In this document: positions 22,221-34,991 of the stretch, piece by piece | Layout of the letters: each line of letters opens with the position of its first letter | Numbering within the stretch: position 1 is the first letter of the stretch | Assembly: GCF_051014685.1 (NCBI RefSeq) | Contig: NW_027478485.1 | Location: forward strand, 682,001 to 746,000 | DNA from: Ptiloglossa arizonensis | Taxonomy: Eukaryota > Arthropoda > Insecta > Hymenoptera > Colletidae | Direction: 5' to 3' | Length of the DNA stretch: 64,000 nt | Made by a program: the position numbers and the translations under genes | Notes under the pieces: generated by a model | What the model was told of the DNA's origin: nothing | The model's input: the letters and a program-made list of their open reading frames with translations, nothing else | Database searches by the model: none

Positions 22221-25200
22221 TTTCTCAAGCGTTTCTTACCTCCAAAATGCCATATCTCGCGAACGGATTGACCAATCCGCAAAATTTCTGTTGCATCTGA
22301 AAGTAGAGACTCGCCCGATTACAACGGATGCGTACTTTTCCCCTAGGCCGTCCCAGTTATTCGTTTCGAGCATCAGAACGGCGAAAATTTTGAGTTTCTC
22401 AAGCGTTTCTTACCTCCAAACTGCCATATCTCGCGAACAGATTGACCAATCCGCAAAATTTCTGTTGCATCTGAAAGTAGAAGCTCGCCCGATTACAACG
22501 GTATGTGTAGTTTTCCCCTAGGCCGTTCCAGTTATTCGTTTCGAGCATCAGACCTGCGAAAATTTTGATTTTCTCAAGCGTTTCTTACCTCCAAACTGCC
22601 ATATCTCGCGAACGGATTGACCAATCCGCAAAATTTCTGTTGCTTCTGAAAGTGGAAACTCGCCCGATTACAACGGTACGCGTACTTTTCCCCTAGGCCG
22701 TTCTAGTTACTCGTTTCGAGCAACAGAACTGCGACAATTTTGAGTTTCTCAAGCGTTTCTTACCTCCAAACTGCCATATCTCGCGAACGGATTGACCGAT
22801 CCGCAAAATTTCTGTTGCATCTGAAAGTAGAAACTCGCCCGATTACAACGGTATGCGCACTTTTCCCCTAGGCGGTTCTAGTTATTCGTTTCGCGCATCA
22901 GAACTGCGAAAATTTTGAGTTTCTCAAGCGTTTCTTACATCCAAACTGCCATATCTCGCGAACGGATTGACCAATCCGCAAAATTTCTGTTGCTTCTGAA
23001 AGTAGAAACTCGCCCGATTACAACGGTATGCGCACTTTTCCCCTAGGCCGTTCTAGATATTCGTTTCGAGCATCAGAAATGCGAAAATTTTGAGTTTCTC
23101 AAGCGATTCTTATATCCAAACTGCCATATCTCGCGAACGGATTGATCAATCCGCAAAATTTCTGTTGCATCTGAAAGTAGAAACTCGCCCGATTACAACG
23201 GTATGCGCACTTTTCCCCTAGGCCGTTCTAGTTATTCGTGTCGAGCATCAGAACTGCGAAAATTTTGAGTTTCTCAAGCGTTTCTTACATCCAAACTGCC
23301 ATATCTCGCGAACGGATTGACCAATCAGCAAAATTTCTGTTGCATCTGAAAGTAGAAACTCGCCCGATTACAACGGTATGTGTAGTTTTCCCCTAGGCCG
23401 TTCCAGTTATTCGTTTCGAGCATCAGGACTGCGAAAATTTTGAGTTTCTCAAGCGTTCCTTATTTCCAAACTGCCATATCTCGCGAACGGATTGATCAAT
23501 CCGCAAAATTTCTTTTGCATCTGAAAGTAGAAACTCGCCCGATTACAACGGTATGCGCACTTTTCCCCTAGGCCGTTCTAGATATTCGTTTCGAGCATCA
23601 GAAATGCGAAAATTTTGAGTTTCTCAAGCGTTTCTTATATCCAAACTGCCATATCTCGCGAACGGATTGATCAATCCGCAAAATTTCTGTTGCATCTGAA
23701 AGTAGAAACTCGCCCGATTACAACGGTATGCGCACTTTTCCCCTAGGCCGTTCTAGTTATTCGTGTCGAGCATCAGAACTGCGAAAATTTTGAGTTTCTC
23801 AAGCGTTTCTTACCTCCGAACTGCCATATCTCGCGAACAGATTGACCAATCCGCAAAATTTCTGTTGCATCTGAAAGTAGAAGCTCGCCCGATTACAACG
23901 GTATGTGTAGTTTTCCCCTAGGCCGTTCCAGTTATTCGTTTCGAGCATCAGACCTGCGAAAATTTTGATTTTCTCAAGCGTTTCTTACCTCCAAACTGCC
24001 ATATCTCGCGAACGGATTGACCAATCCGCAAAATTTCTGTTGCTTCTGAAAGTGGAAACTCGCCCGATTACAACGGTACGCGTACTTTTCCCCTAGGCCG
24101 TTCTAGTTACTCGTTTCGAGCAACAGAACTGCGAAAATTTTGAGTTTCTCAAGCGTTTCTTACCTCCAAACTGCCATATCTCGCGAACGGATTGACCGAT
24201 CCGCAAAATTTCAGTTGCATCTGAAAGTAGAAACTCGCTCGATTACAACGGTATGTGTAGTTTTCCCCTAGGCCGTTCCAGTTATTCGTTTCGAGCATCA
24301 GGACTGCGAAAATTTTGAGTTTCTCAAGCGTTCCTTATTTCCAAACTGCCATATCTCGCGAACGGATTGATCAATCCGCAAAATTTCTTTTGCATCTGAA
24401 AGTAGAAACTCGCCCGATTACAACGGTATGCGCACTTTTCCCCTAGGCGGTTCTAGTTATTCGTTTCGCGCATCAGAACTGCGAAAATTTTGAGTTTCTC
24501 AAGCGTTTCTTACCTCCAAACTGCCATATCTCGAGAACGGATAGACCAATCCGCAAAATTTCTGTTGCATCTGAAAGTAGAAACTCGCCCGATTATAACG
24601 GTATGTGTAGTTTTCCCCTAGGCCGTTCCAGTTATTCGTTTCGAGCATCAGAACTGCGAAAATTTTGAGTTTCTCAAGCGTTTCTTACCTCCAAACTGCC
24701 ATATCTCGCGAACGGATTGATCAATCCGCAAAATTTCTTTTGCATCTGAAAGTAGAAACTCGCCCGATTACAACGGTACGCGTACTTTTCCCCTAGGGCG
24801 TTCTAGTTACTCGTTTCGAGCAACAGAACTGCGAAAATTTTGAGTTTCTCAAGCGTTTCTTACCTCCAAACTGCCATATCTCGCGAACGGATTGACCGAT
24901 CCGCAAAATTTCTGTTGCATCTGAAAGTAGAAACTCGCCCGATTACAACGGTATGTGTAGTTTTCCCCTAGGCCGTTCCAGTTATTCGTTTCGAGCATCA
25001 GGACTGCGAAAATTTTGAGTTTCTCAAGCGTTCCTTATTTCCAAACTGCCATATCTCGCGAACGGATTGATCAATCCGCAAAATTTCTTTTGCATCTGAA
25101 AGTAGAAACTCGCCCGATTACAACGGTATGCGCACTTTTCCCCTAGGCGGTTCTAGTTATTCGTTTCGCGCATCAGAACTGCGAAAATTTTGAGTTTCTC

Positions 25201-25894
25201 AAGCGTTTCTTACCTCCAAACTGCCATATCTCGCGAAGGGATAGACCAATCCGCAAAATTTCTGTTGCATCTGAAAGTAGAAACTCGCCCGATTATAACG
25301 GTATGTGTAGTTTTCCCCTAGGCCGTTCCAGTTATTCGTTTCGAGCATCAGAACTGCGAAAATTTTGAGTTTCTCAAGCGTTTCTTACCTCCAAACTGCC
25401 ATATCTCGCGAACGGATTGACCGATCCGCAAAATTTCTGTTGCGTCTGAAAGTAGAGACTCGCCCGATTACAAAGGTATGTGTAGTTTTCCCCTAGGCCG
25501 TTCCAGTTATTCGTTTCGAGCATCAGAACTGCGAAAATTTTGAGTTTCTCAAGCGTTTCTTACATCCAAACTGCCATATCTCGCGAACGGATTGACCAAT
25601 CCGCAAAATTTCTGTTGCTTCTGAAAGTAGAAACTCTCCCGATTACAACGGTATGCGCACTTTTCCCCTAGGCCGTTCTAGATATTCGTTTCGAGCATCA
25701 GAAATGCGAAAATTTTGAGTTTCTCAAGCGTTTCTTACATCCAAACTGCCATATCTCGCGAACGGATTGACCAATCCGCAAAATTTCTGTTGTATCTGAA
25801 AGTAGAAACTCGCTCGATTATAACGGTATGTGTAGTTTTTTCCTAGACCGTTCCAGTTATTCGTTTCGAGCATCAGAACTGCGAAAATTTTGAG
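22221..25894 (+). repeat. Family B segment, second occurrence
   Basis: Twenty-one monomers with the family B classes: the AGAAGCTCG and GGTACGCGTAC pair (22395-22744, again at about 23795-24144), TAGATATTCG with TATATCC pairs (22920, 23620), and the CGTTCCTTATTTCC class at 23445, 24320 and 25020. A four-monomer period (700 bp) links 24320-24669 to 25020-25369. The first monomer, at 22221, is one base short (ACAACGGATGCG). No block is as clean as the 12-mer at 10-14 kb. Confidence 0.85.
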
Positions 25895-27119
25895 TTTCTC
25901 AAGCGTTCCTTATTTCCAAACTGCCATATCTCGCGAACGGATTGATCAATCCGCAAAATTTCTGTTGCATCTGAAAGTAGAAACTCGCTCGATTATAACG
26001 GTATGTGTAGTTTTCCCCTAGGCCGTTCCAGTTACTCGTTTCGAGCATCAGAACTGCGAAAATTTTGAGTTTCTCAAGCGTTTCTTATCTCCAAACTGCC
26101 ATATCTCGCGAACGGATTGATCAATCCACAAAATTTCTGTTGCATCTGAAAGTAGAAACCCGCCCGATTACAACGGTGTTCGCACTTTTCCCCTAGGCCG
26201 TTCTAGTTATTCGTTTCGGGCATCAGAACTGCGAAAATGTTGAGTTTCTCAAGCGTTTCTTACATCCAAACGGCCATATCTCGCGAACAGATTGACCAAT
26301 CCGAATAATTTCTGTTGCATCTGAATGTAGAAACTCGCCCGATTACAACGGTATGCGTACTTCTCCCCTAGGCCGTTCTAGTCATTCGTTTCGAGCATCA
26401 GAACTGCGAAAATTTTGAGTTTCTCAAGCGTTTCTTATCCCCAAACTGCCATATCTCGCGAACGGATTGATCAATCCGCAAAATTTCTGGTGCATCTGAT
26501 AGTAGAAACTCGCCCGATTACAACGGTATGTGTACTCTTCCCCTAGACCGTTCCAGTTATTCGTTTCGAGCATCAGAACTGCGAAAATTTTGAGTTTCTC
26601 AAGCGTTTCTTATCTCCAAACTGCCATATCTCGCGAACGGATTGATCAATCCACAAAATTTCTGTTGCATCTGAAAGTAGAAACCCGCCCGATTACAAAG
26701 GTGTTCGCACTTTTCCCCTAGGCCGTTCTAGTTATTCGTTTCGGGCATCAGAACTGCGAAAATGTTGAGTTTCTCAAGCGTTTCTTACCTCCAAACTGCC
26801 ATATCTTGCGAACGGATTGACCAATCCGCAAAATTTCAGTTGCATCTGAAAGTAGAAACTCGCCCGATTACAACGGTATGTGTAGTTTTCCCCTAGGCCG
26901 TTCCAGTTATTCGTTTCGAGCATCAGAACTGCGAAAATTTTGCGTTTCTCAAGCGTTTCTTACCTCCATACTGCCATATCTCGCGAACAGATTGACCAAT
27001 CCGCATAATTTCTGTTGCATCTGAAAGTAGAAACTCGCCCGATTACAACGGTATGCGTACTTTTCCGCTAGGCCGTTCTAGTTACTCGTTTCGAGCATCA
27101 GAACTGCGAAAATTTTGAG
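25895..27119 (+). repeat. B-to-A transition and mixed family A monomers
   Basis: The first monomer begins as the family B CGTTCCTTATTTCC class and ends as the family A CTCGCTCG/TTACTCG class, so it marks a junction. The rest are family A (TATCTCC with AATCCAC; ATCC-AAACGG with CCGAATAATT; TATCCCC with GATAGTAG), with some rare changes such as GGTGTTCGCAC and ATCTTGCG. Confidence 0.82.
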
Positions 27120-28343
27120 TTTCTCAAGCGTTTCTTATCCCCAAACTTCCATATATCGCGAACGGATTGATCAATCCGCAAAATTTCTGGTGCATCTGAA
27201 AGTAGAAACTCGCCCGATTACAACGGTATGTGTACTTTTCCCCTAGGCCGTTCGAGTTATTCGTTTCGAGCATCAGAACGGCGAAAATTTTGAGTTTCTC
27301 AAGCGTTTCTTACGTCCAAACTGCCATATCTCGCGAACGGATTGACCAATCCGCAAAATTTCTGTTGCATCTGGAAGTAGAAACTCGCCCGATTACAAAG
27401 GTATGCGCACTTTTCCCCTAGGCGGTTCTAGTTATTCGTTTCGCGCATCAGAACTGCGAAAATTTTGAGTTTCTCAAGCGTTTCTTACCTCCAAACTGCC
27501 ATATCTCGCGAACGTTTGATCAATCCGCAAAATTTCTGTTGCATCTGAAAGTAGAAACTCGCTCGATTATAACGGTATGTGTAGTTTTCCCCTAGGCCGT
27601 TCCAGTTACTCGTTTCGAGCATCAGAACTGTGAAAATTTTGAGTTTCTCAAGCGTTTCTTATCTCCATACTGCCATATCTCGCGAACGGATTGATCAATC
27701 CACAAAATTTCTGTTGCATCTGAAAGTAGAAACCCGCCCGATTACAACGGTATTCGCACTTTTCCCCTAGGCAGTTCTAGTTATTCGTTTCGGGCATCAG
27801 AACTGCGAAAATGTTGAGTTTCTCAAGCGTTTCTTACATCCAAACGGCCATATCTCGCGAACAGATTGACCAATCCGCATAATTTCTGTTGCATCTGAAA
27901 GTAGAAACTCGCCCGATTACAACGGTATGCGTACTTCTCCCCTAGGCCGTTCTAGTCATTCGTTTCGAGCATCAGAACTGCGAAAATTTTGAGTTTCTCA
28001 AGCGTTTCTTATCCCCAAACTGCCATATCTCGCGAACGGATTGATCAATCCGCAAAATTTCTGGTGCATCTGATAGTAGAAACTCGCCCGATTACAACAG
28101 TATGTGTAGTTTTCCCCTAGGCCGTTCCAGTTATTCGTTTCGAGCATCAGAACTGCGAAAATTTTGAGTTTCTCAAGCGTTTCTTACCTCCAAACTGCCA
28201 TATCTCGCGAACGGATTGACCAATCCGCAAAATTTCTGTTGCATCTGAAAGTAGAAACACGCCCGATTACAACGGTATGTGTAGTTTTCCCCTAGGCCGT
28301 TCCAGTTATTCCTTTCGAACATCAGAACTGCGAAAATTTTGAG
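27120..28343 (+). repeat. Seven-monomer unit, copy 1 (family A)
   Basis: Order: TATCCCC with GGTGCATCTGAAAG; GTCC with CTGGAAG and ACAAAGG; a 174-bp monomer with GAACGTTTGATC; TATCTCCATACTG; ATCC-AAACGG; TATCCCC with ACAACAGTATG; ACACG class. The same order follows at 30094 and, with one extra monomer, at 31318. The seventh monomer here differs in its right half (TGTGTAG, TATTCCTTTCGAAC). Confidence 0.88.
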
Positions 28344-28868
28344 TTTCTCAAGCGTTTCTTACCTCCAAACTGCCATATCTCGCGAACGGATTGATCAATC
28401 CGCAAAATTTCTGTTGCATCTGAAAGTAGAAACACGCCCGATTACAACGGTATGCGTACTTTTCCCCTAGGCCGTTCTAGTTACACGTTTCGAGCATCAG
28501 AACTGCGAAAATTTTGAGTTTCTCAAGCGTTTCTTACCTCCAAACTGCCATATCTCGCGAACGGATTGACCAATCCGCAAAATTTCTGTTGCATCTGAAA
28601 GTAGAAACTCGCCCGATTATAACGGTGTGCGTACTTTTCCCCTAGGCCGTTCTAGATATTCGTTTCGAGCATCAGAACGGCGAAAATTTTGAGTTTCTCA
28701 AGCGTTTCTTACGTCCAAACTGCCATATCTCGCGAACGGATTGATCAATCCGCAAAATTTCTGTTGCATCTGAAAGTAGAAACTCGCCCGATTATAACGG
28801 TGTGCGTACTTTTCCCCTAGGCCGTTCTAGATATTCGTTTCGAGCATCAGAACTGCGAAAATGTTGAG
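28344..28868 (+). repeat. Three unassigned family A monomers
   Basis: An ACACG/TACACG monomer with GGATTGATC (28344), then two monomers sharing GGTGTGCG and TAGATATTCG (28519 and 28694). The TAGATATTCG variant is otherwise typical of family B, so these may be exchange products. No longer unit containing all three was found. Confidence 0.75.
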
Positions 28869-29918
28869 TTTCTCAAGCGTTTCTTACATCCAAACGGCCA
28901 TATCTCGCGAACAGATTGACCAATCCGCATAATTTCTGTTGCATCTGAAAGTAGAAACTCGCCCAATTACAACGGTATGCGTACTTCTCCCCTAGGCCGT
29001 TCTAGTCATTCGTTTCGAGCATCAGAACTGCGAAAATTTTGAGTTTCTCAAGCGTTTCTTATCCCCAAACTGCCATATCTCGCGAACGGATTGATCAATC
29101 CGCAAAATTTCTGGTGCATCTGATAGTAGAAACTCGCCCGATTACAACGGTATGTGTAGTCTTCCCCTAGACCGTTCCAGTTATTCGTTTCGAGCATCAG
29201 AACTGCGAAAATTTTGTGTTTCTCAAGCGTTTCTTACCTCCAAACTGCCATATCTCGCGAACGGATAGACCAATCCGCAAAATTTCTGTTGCATCTGAAA
29301 GTAGAAACTCGCCCGATTATAACGGTATGTGTAGTTTTCCCCTAGGCCGTTCCAGTTATTCGTTTCGAGCATCAGAACTGCGAAAATTTTGAGTTTCTCA
29401 AGCGTTTCTTACCTCCAAACTGCCATATCTCGCGAACGGATTGACCAATCCGCAAAATTTCTGTTGCATCTGAAAGTAGAGACTCGCCCGATTACAACGG
29501 TATGTGTAGTTTTCCCCTAGGCCGTTCCAGTTATTCCTTTCGAGCATCAGAACTGCGAAAATTTTGAGTTTCTCAAGCGTTTCTTACCTCCAAACTGCCA
29601 TATCTCGCGAACGGATTGATCAATCCGCAAAATTTCTGTTGCATCTGAAAGTAGAAACTCGCCCGATTACAACGGTATGCGTACTTTTCCGCTAGGCCGT
29701 TCTAGTTACTCGTTTCGAGCATCAGAACTGCGAAAATTTTGAGTTTCTCAAGCGTTTCTTATCTCCAAACTGCCATATCTCGCGAACGGATTGACCAATC
29801 CGCAAAATTTCTGTTGCATTTGAAAGTAGAAACTCGCCCGATTACAACGGTATGCGCACTTTTCCCCTGGGCCGTTCTAGTTATTCGTTTCGAGAATCAG
29901 AACTGCGAAAATTTTGAG
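28869..29918 (+). repeat. Six-monomer block, copy 1
   Basis: Six monomers (ATCC-AAACGG with CCCAATTAC; TATCCCC with CCTAGACCG; GGATAGACC; GAGACTCG with TATTCCTTTCG; GGATTGATC with CCGCTAGG; TATCTCC with GCATTTGAAAG and CGAGAATCAG) recur at 33942-34991, offset 5073 bp (29 monomers minus two bases). The two bases are explained by the one-base deletions in the monomers at 30444 and 31843. Confidence 0.9.
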
Positions 29919-30093
29919 TTTCTCAAGCGTTTCTTACCTCCAAACTGCCATATCTCGCGAACGGATTGACCAATCCGCAAAATTTCTGTTGCATCTGAAA
30001 GTAGAAACTCGCCCGATTACAATGGTATGCGTACTTCTCCCCTAGGCCGTTCTAGTGATTCGTTTCGAGCATCAGAACTGCGAAGATTTTGAG
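29919..30093 (+). repeat. Single variant monomer between blocks
   Basis: Carries private-looking changes (ACAATGGTATG, GTGATTCG, GCGAAGATTTTGAGCTT). The GCGAAGATTTT ending recurs at 31318's left neighbour, again just before a TATCCCC/GGTGCATCTGAAAG monomer, so the ending travelled with the next unit. Confidence 0.8.
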
Positions 30094-31317
30094 CTTCTCA
30101 AGCGTTTCTTATCCCCAAACTGCCATATCTCGCGAACGGATTGATCAATCCGCAAAATTTCTGGTGCATCTGAAAGTAGAAACTCGCCCGATTACAACGG
30201 TATGTGTACTTTTCCCCTAGGCCGTTCTAGTTATTCGTTTCGAGCATCAGAACGGCGAAAATTTTGAGTTTCTCAAGCGTTTCTTACGTCCAAACTGCCA
30301 TATCTCGCGAACGGATTGACCAATCCGCAAAATTTCTGTTGCATCTGGAAGTAGAAACTCGCCCGATTACAAAGGTATGCGCACTTTTCCCCTAGGCGGT
30401 TCTAGTTATTCGTTTCGCGCATCAGAACTGCGAAAATTTTGTGTTTCTCAAGCGTTTCTTACCTCCAAACTGCCATATCTCGCGAACGTTTGATCAATCC
30501 GCAAAATTTCTGTTGCATCTGAAAGTAGAAACTCGCTCGATTATAACGGTATGTGTAGTTTTCCCCTAGGCCGTTCCAGTTACTCGTTTCGAGCATCAGA
30601 ACTGCGAAAATTTTGAGTTTCTCAAGCGTTTCTTATCTCCATACTGCCATATCTCGCGAACGGATTGATCAATCCACAAAATTTCTGTTGCATCTGAAAG
30701 TAGAAACCCGCCCGATTAGAACGGTATTCGAACTTTTCCCCTAGGCAGTTCTAGTTATTCGTTTCGGGCATCAGAACTGCGAAAATGTTGAGTTTCTCAA
30801 GCGTTTCTTACATCCAAACGGCCATATCTCGCGAACAGATTGACCAATCCGCATAATTTCTGTTGCATCTGAAAGTAGAAACTCGCCCGATTACAACGGT
30901 ATGCGTACTTCTCCCCTAGGCCGTTCTAGTCATTCGTTTCGAGCATCAGAACTGCGAAAATTTTGAGTTTCTCAAGCGTTTCTTATCCCCAAACTGCCAT
31001 ATCTCGCGAACGGATTGATCAATCCGCAAAATTTCTGGTGCATCTGATAGTAGAAACTCGCCCGATTACAACAGTATGTGTAGTTTTCCCCTAGGCCGTT
31101 CCAGTTATTCGTTTCGAGCATCAGAACTGCGAAAATTTTGAGTTTCTCAAGCGTTTCTTACCTCCAAACTGCCATATCTCGCGAACGGATTGACCAATCC
31201 GCAAAATTTCTGTTGCATCTGAAAGTAGAAACACGCCCGATTACAACGGTATGCGTACTTTTCCCCTAGGCCGTTCTAGTTACACGTTTCGAGCATCAGA
31301 ACTGCGAAGATTTTGAG
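30094..31317 (+). repeat. Seven-monomer unit, copy 2 (family A)
   Basis: Same order as 27120, with the shared 174-bp monomer (30444; GAACGTTTGATC). It ends with an ACACG/TACACG monomer. Private changes include GTGTTTCTC (30444) and CGATTAGAACGG with TTCGAAC at about 30715-30735. Confidence 0.9.
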
Positions 31318-32716
31318 TTTCTCAAGCGTTTCTTATCCCCAAACTGCCATATCTCGCGAACGGATTGATCAATCCGCAAAATTTCTGGTGCATCTGAAAG
31401 TAGAAACTCGCCCGATTACAACGGTATGTGTACTTTTCCCCTAGGCCGTTCTAGTTATTCGTTTCGAGCATCAGAACGGCGAAAATTTTGAGTTTCTCAA
31501 GCGTTTCTTACGTCCAAACTGCCATATCTCGCGAACGGATTGACCAATCCGCAAAATTTCTGTTGCATCTGGAAGTAGAAACTCGCCCGATTACAAAGCT
31601 ATGCGCACTTTTCCCCTAGGCCGTTCTAGTTATTCGTTTCGAGCATCAGAACGGCGAAAATTTTGAGTTTCTCAAGCGTTTCTTACGTCCAAACTGCCAT
31701 ATCTCGCGAACGGATTGACCAATCCGCAAAATTTCTGTTGCATCTGGAAGTAGAAACTCGCCCGATTACAAAGGTATGCGCACTTTTCCCCTAGGCGGTT
31801 CTAGTTATTCGTTTCGCGCATCAGAACTGCGAAAATTTTGAGTTTCTCAAGCGTTTCTTACCTCCAAACTGCCATATCTCGCGAACGTTTGATCAATCCG
31901 CAAAATTTCTGTTGCATCTGAAAGTAGAAACTCGCTCGATTATAACGGTATGTGTAGTTTTCCCCTAGGCCGTTCCAGTTACTCGTTTCGAGCATCAGAA
32001 CTGCGAAAATTTTGAGTTTCTCAAGCGTTTCTTATCTCCATACTGCCATATCTCGCGAACGGATTGATCAATCCACAAAATTTCTGTTGCATCTGAAAGT
32101 AGAAACCCGCCCGATTACAACGGTATTCGCACTTTTCCCCTAGGCAGTTCTAGTTATTCGTTTCGGGCATCAGAACTGCGAAAATGTTGAGTTTCTCAAG
32201 CGTTTCTTACATCCAAACGGCCATATCTCGCGAACAGATTGACCAATCCGCATAATTTCTGTTGCATCTGAAAGTAGAAACTCGCCCGATTACAACGATA
32301 TGCGTACTTCTCCCCTAGGCCGTTCTAGTCATTCGTTTCGAGCATCAGAACTGCGAAAATTTTGAGTTTCTCAAGCGTTTCTTATCCCCAAACTGCCATA
32401 TCTCGCGAACGGATTGATCAATCCGCAAAATTTCTGGTGCATCTGATAGTAGAAACTCGCCCGATTACAACAGTATGTGTAGTTTTCCCCTAGGCCGTTC
32501 CAGTTATTCGTTTCGAGCATCAGAACTGCGAAAATTTTGAGTTTCTCAAGCGTTTCTTACCTCCAAACTGCCATATCTCGCGAACGGATTGACCAATCCG
32601 CAAAATTTCTGTTGCATCTGAAAGTAGAAACACGCCCGATTACAACGGTATGCGTACTTTTCCCCTAGGCCGTTCTAGTTACACGTTTCGAGCATCAGAA
32701 CTGCGAAAATTTTGAG
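31318..32716 (+). repeat. Seven-monomer unit, copy 3, with one extra monomer
   Basis: Eight monomers. It matches 30094-31317 except for an additional GTCC/CTGGAAG monomer (31493), whose right half has TAGGCCG and GAACGGCG instead of GGCGGTTC and CGCGCATC. 31493 and 31668 thus look like a local one-monomer duplication with a hybrid right half. The shared 174-bp monomer is at 31843. Confidence 0.88.
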
Positions 32717-33941
32717 TTTCTCAAGCGTTTCTTACCTCCAAACTGCCATATCTCGCGAACGGATTGACCAATCCGCAAAATTTCTGTTGCATCTGAAAGT
32801 AGAAATTCGCCCGATTATAACGGTGTGCGTACTTTTCCCCTAGGCCGTTCTAGTTATTCGTTTCGAGCATCAGAACGGCGAAAATTTTGAGTTTCTCAAG
32901 CGTTTCTTACGTCCAAACTGCCATATCTCGCGAACGGATTGACCAATCCGCAAAATTTCTGTTGCATCTGGAAGTAGAAACTCGCCCGATTATAACGGTA
33001 TGTGTAGTTTTCCCCTAGGCCGTTCCAGTTATTCGTTTCGAGCATCAGAACTGCGAAAATTTTGAGTTTCTCAAGCGTTTCTTACCTCCAAACTGCCATA
33101 TCTCGCGAACGGATTGACCAATCCGCAAAATTTCTGTTGCATCTGAAAGTAGAAACACGCCCGATTACAACGGTATGCGTACTTTTCCCCTAGGCCGTTC
33201 TAGTTACACGTTTCGAGCATCAGAACTGCGAAAATTTTGAGTTTCTCAAGCGTTTCTTACCTCCAAACTGCCATATCTCGCGAACGGATTGACCAATCCG
33301 CAAAATTTCTGTTGCATCTGAAAGTAGAAACTCGCCCGATTATAACGGTGTGCGTACTTTTCCCCTAGGCCGTTCTAGTTATTCGTTTCGAGCATCAGAA
33401 CGGCGAAAATTTTGAGTTTCTCAAGCGTTTCTTACGTCCAAACTGCCATATCTCGCGAACGGATTGACCAATCCGCAAAATTTCTGTTGCATCTGGAAGT
33501 AGAAACTCGCCCGATTACAACGGTATGCGCACTTTTCCCCTAGGCGGTTCTAGTTATTCGTTTCGCGCATCAGAACTGCGAAAATTTTGAGTTTCTCAAG
33601 CGTTTCCTACCTCCAAACTGCCATATCTCGCGAACGGTTTGATCAATCCGCAAAATTTCTGTTGCATCTGAAAGTAGAAACTCGCTCGAATATGACGGTA
33701 TGTGTAGTTTTCCCCTAGGCCGTTCCAGTTACTCGTTTCGAGCATCAGAACTGCGAAAATTTTGAGTTTCTCAAGCGTTTCTTATCTCCAAACTGCCATA
33801 TCTCGCGAACGGATTGATCAATCCACAAAATTTCTGTTGCATCTGAAAGTAGAAACCCGCCCGATTACAACGGTATTCGCACTTTTCCCCTAGGCAGTTC
33901 TAGTTATTCGTTTCGGGCATCAGAACTGCGAAAATGTTGAG
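32717..33941 (+). repeat. Seven family A monomers similar to 6.3-7.7 kb
   Basis: Classes AAATTCG/GTGTGCG, GTCC/CTGGAAG/TGTGTAG, ACACG/TACACG, GTGTGCG/GAACGGCG, GTCC/CTGGAAG/GGCGGTTC, CTCGAATATG and TATCTCC/AATCCAC. These are the same building blocks as the ten-monomer unit near the start of the window, in a partly different order and with private changes (CGTTTCCTACC at about 33605). Confidence 0.82.
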
Positions 33942-34991
33942 TTTCTCAAGCGTTTCTTACATCCAAACGGCCATATCTCGCGAACAGATTGACCAATCCG
34001 CATAATTTGTGTTGCATCTGAAAGTAGAAACTCGCCCAATTACAACGGTATGCGTACTTCTCCCCTAGGCCGTTCTAGTCATTCGTTTCGAGCATCAGAA
34101 CTGCGAAAATTTTGAGTTTCTCAAGCGTTTCTTATCCCCAAACTGCCATATCTCGCGAACGGATTGATCAATCCGCAAAATTTCTGGTGCATCTGATAGT
34201 AGAAACTCGCCCGATTACAACGGTATGTGTAGTCTTCCCCTAGACCGTTCCAGTTATTCGTTTCGAGCATCAGAACTGCGAAAATTTTGAGTTTCTCAAG
34301 CGTTTCTTACCTCCAAACTGCCATATCTCGCGAACGGATAGACCAATCCGCAAAATTTCTGTTGCATCTGAAAGTAGAAACTCGCCCGATTATAACGGTA
34401 TGTGTAGTTTTCCCCTAGGCCGTTCCAGTTATTCGTTTCGAGCATCAGAACTGCGAAAATTTTGAGTTTCTCAAGCGTTTCTTACCTCCAAACTGCCATA
34501 TCTCGCGAACGGATTGACCAATCCGCAAAATTTCTGTTGCATCTGAAAGTAGAGACTCGCCCGATTACAACGGTATGTGTAGTTTTCCCCTAGGCCGTTC
34601 CAGTTATTCCTTTCGAGCATCAGAACTGCGAAAATTTTGAGTTTCTCAAGCGTTTCTTACCTCCAAACTGCCATATCTCGCGAACGGATTGATCAATCCG
34701 CAAAATTTCTGTTGCATCTGAAAGTAGAAACTCGCCCGATTACAACGGTATGCGTACTTTTCCGCTAGGCCGTTCTAATTACTCGTTTCGAGCATCAGAA
34801 CTGCGAAAATTTTGAGTTTCTCAAGCGTTTCTTATCTCCAAACTGCCATATCTCGCGAACGGATTGACCAATCCGCAAAATTTCTGTTGCATTTGAAAGT
34901 AGAAACTCGCCCGATTACAACGGTATGCGCACTTTTCCCCTGGGCCGTTCTAGTTATTCGTTTCGAGAATCAGAACTGCGAAAATTTTGAG
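33942..34991 (+). repeat. Six-monomer block, copy 2
   Basis: Matches 28869-29918 monomer for monomer. Small differences seen: CATAATTTGTG for CATAATTTCTG in the first monomer, GAGTTTCTC for GTGTTTCTC in the third, and CTAATTACTCG for CTAGTTACTCG in the fifth. Confidence 0.9.
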
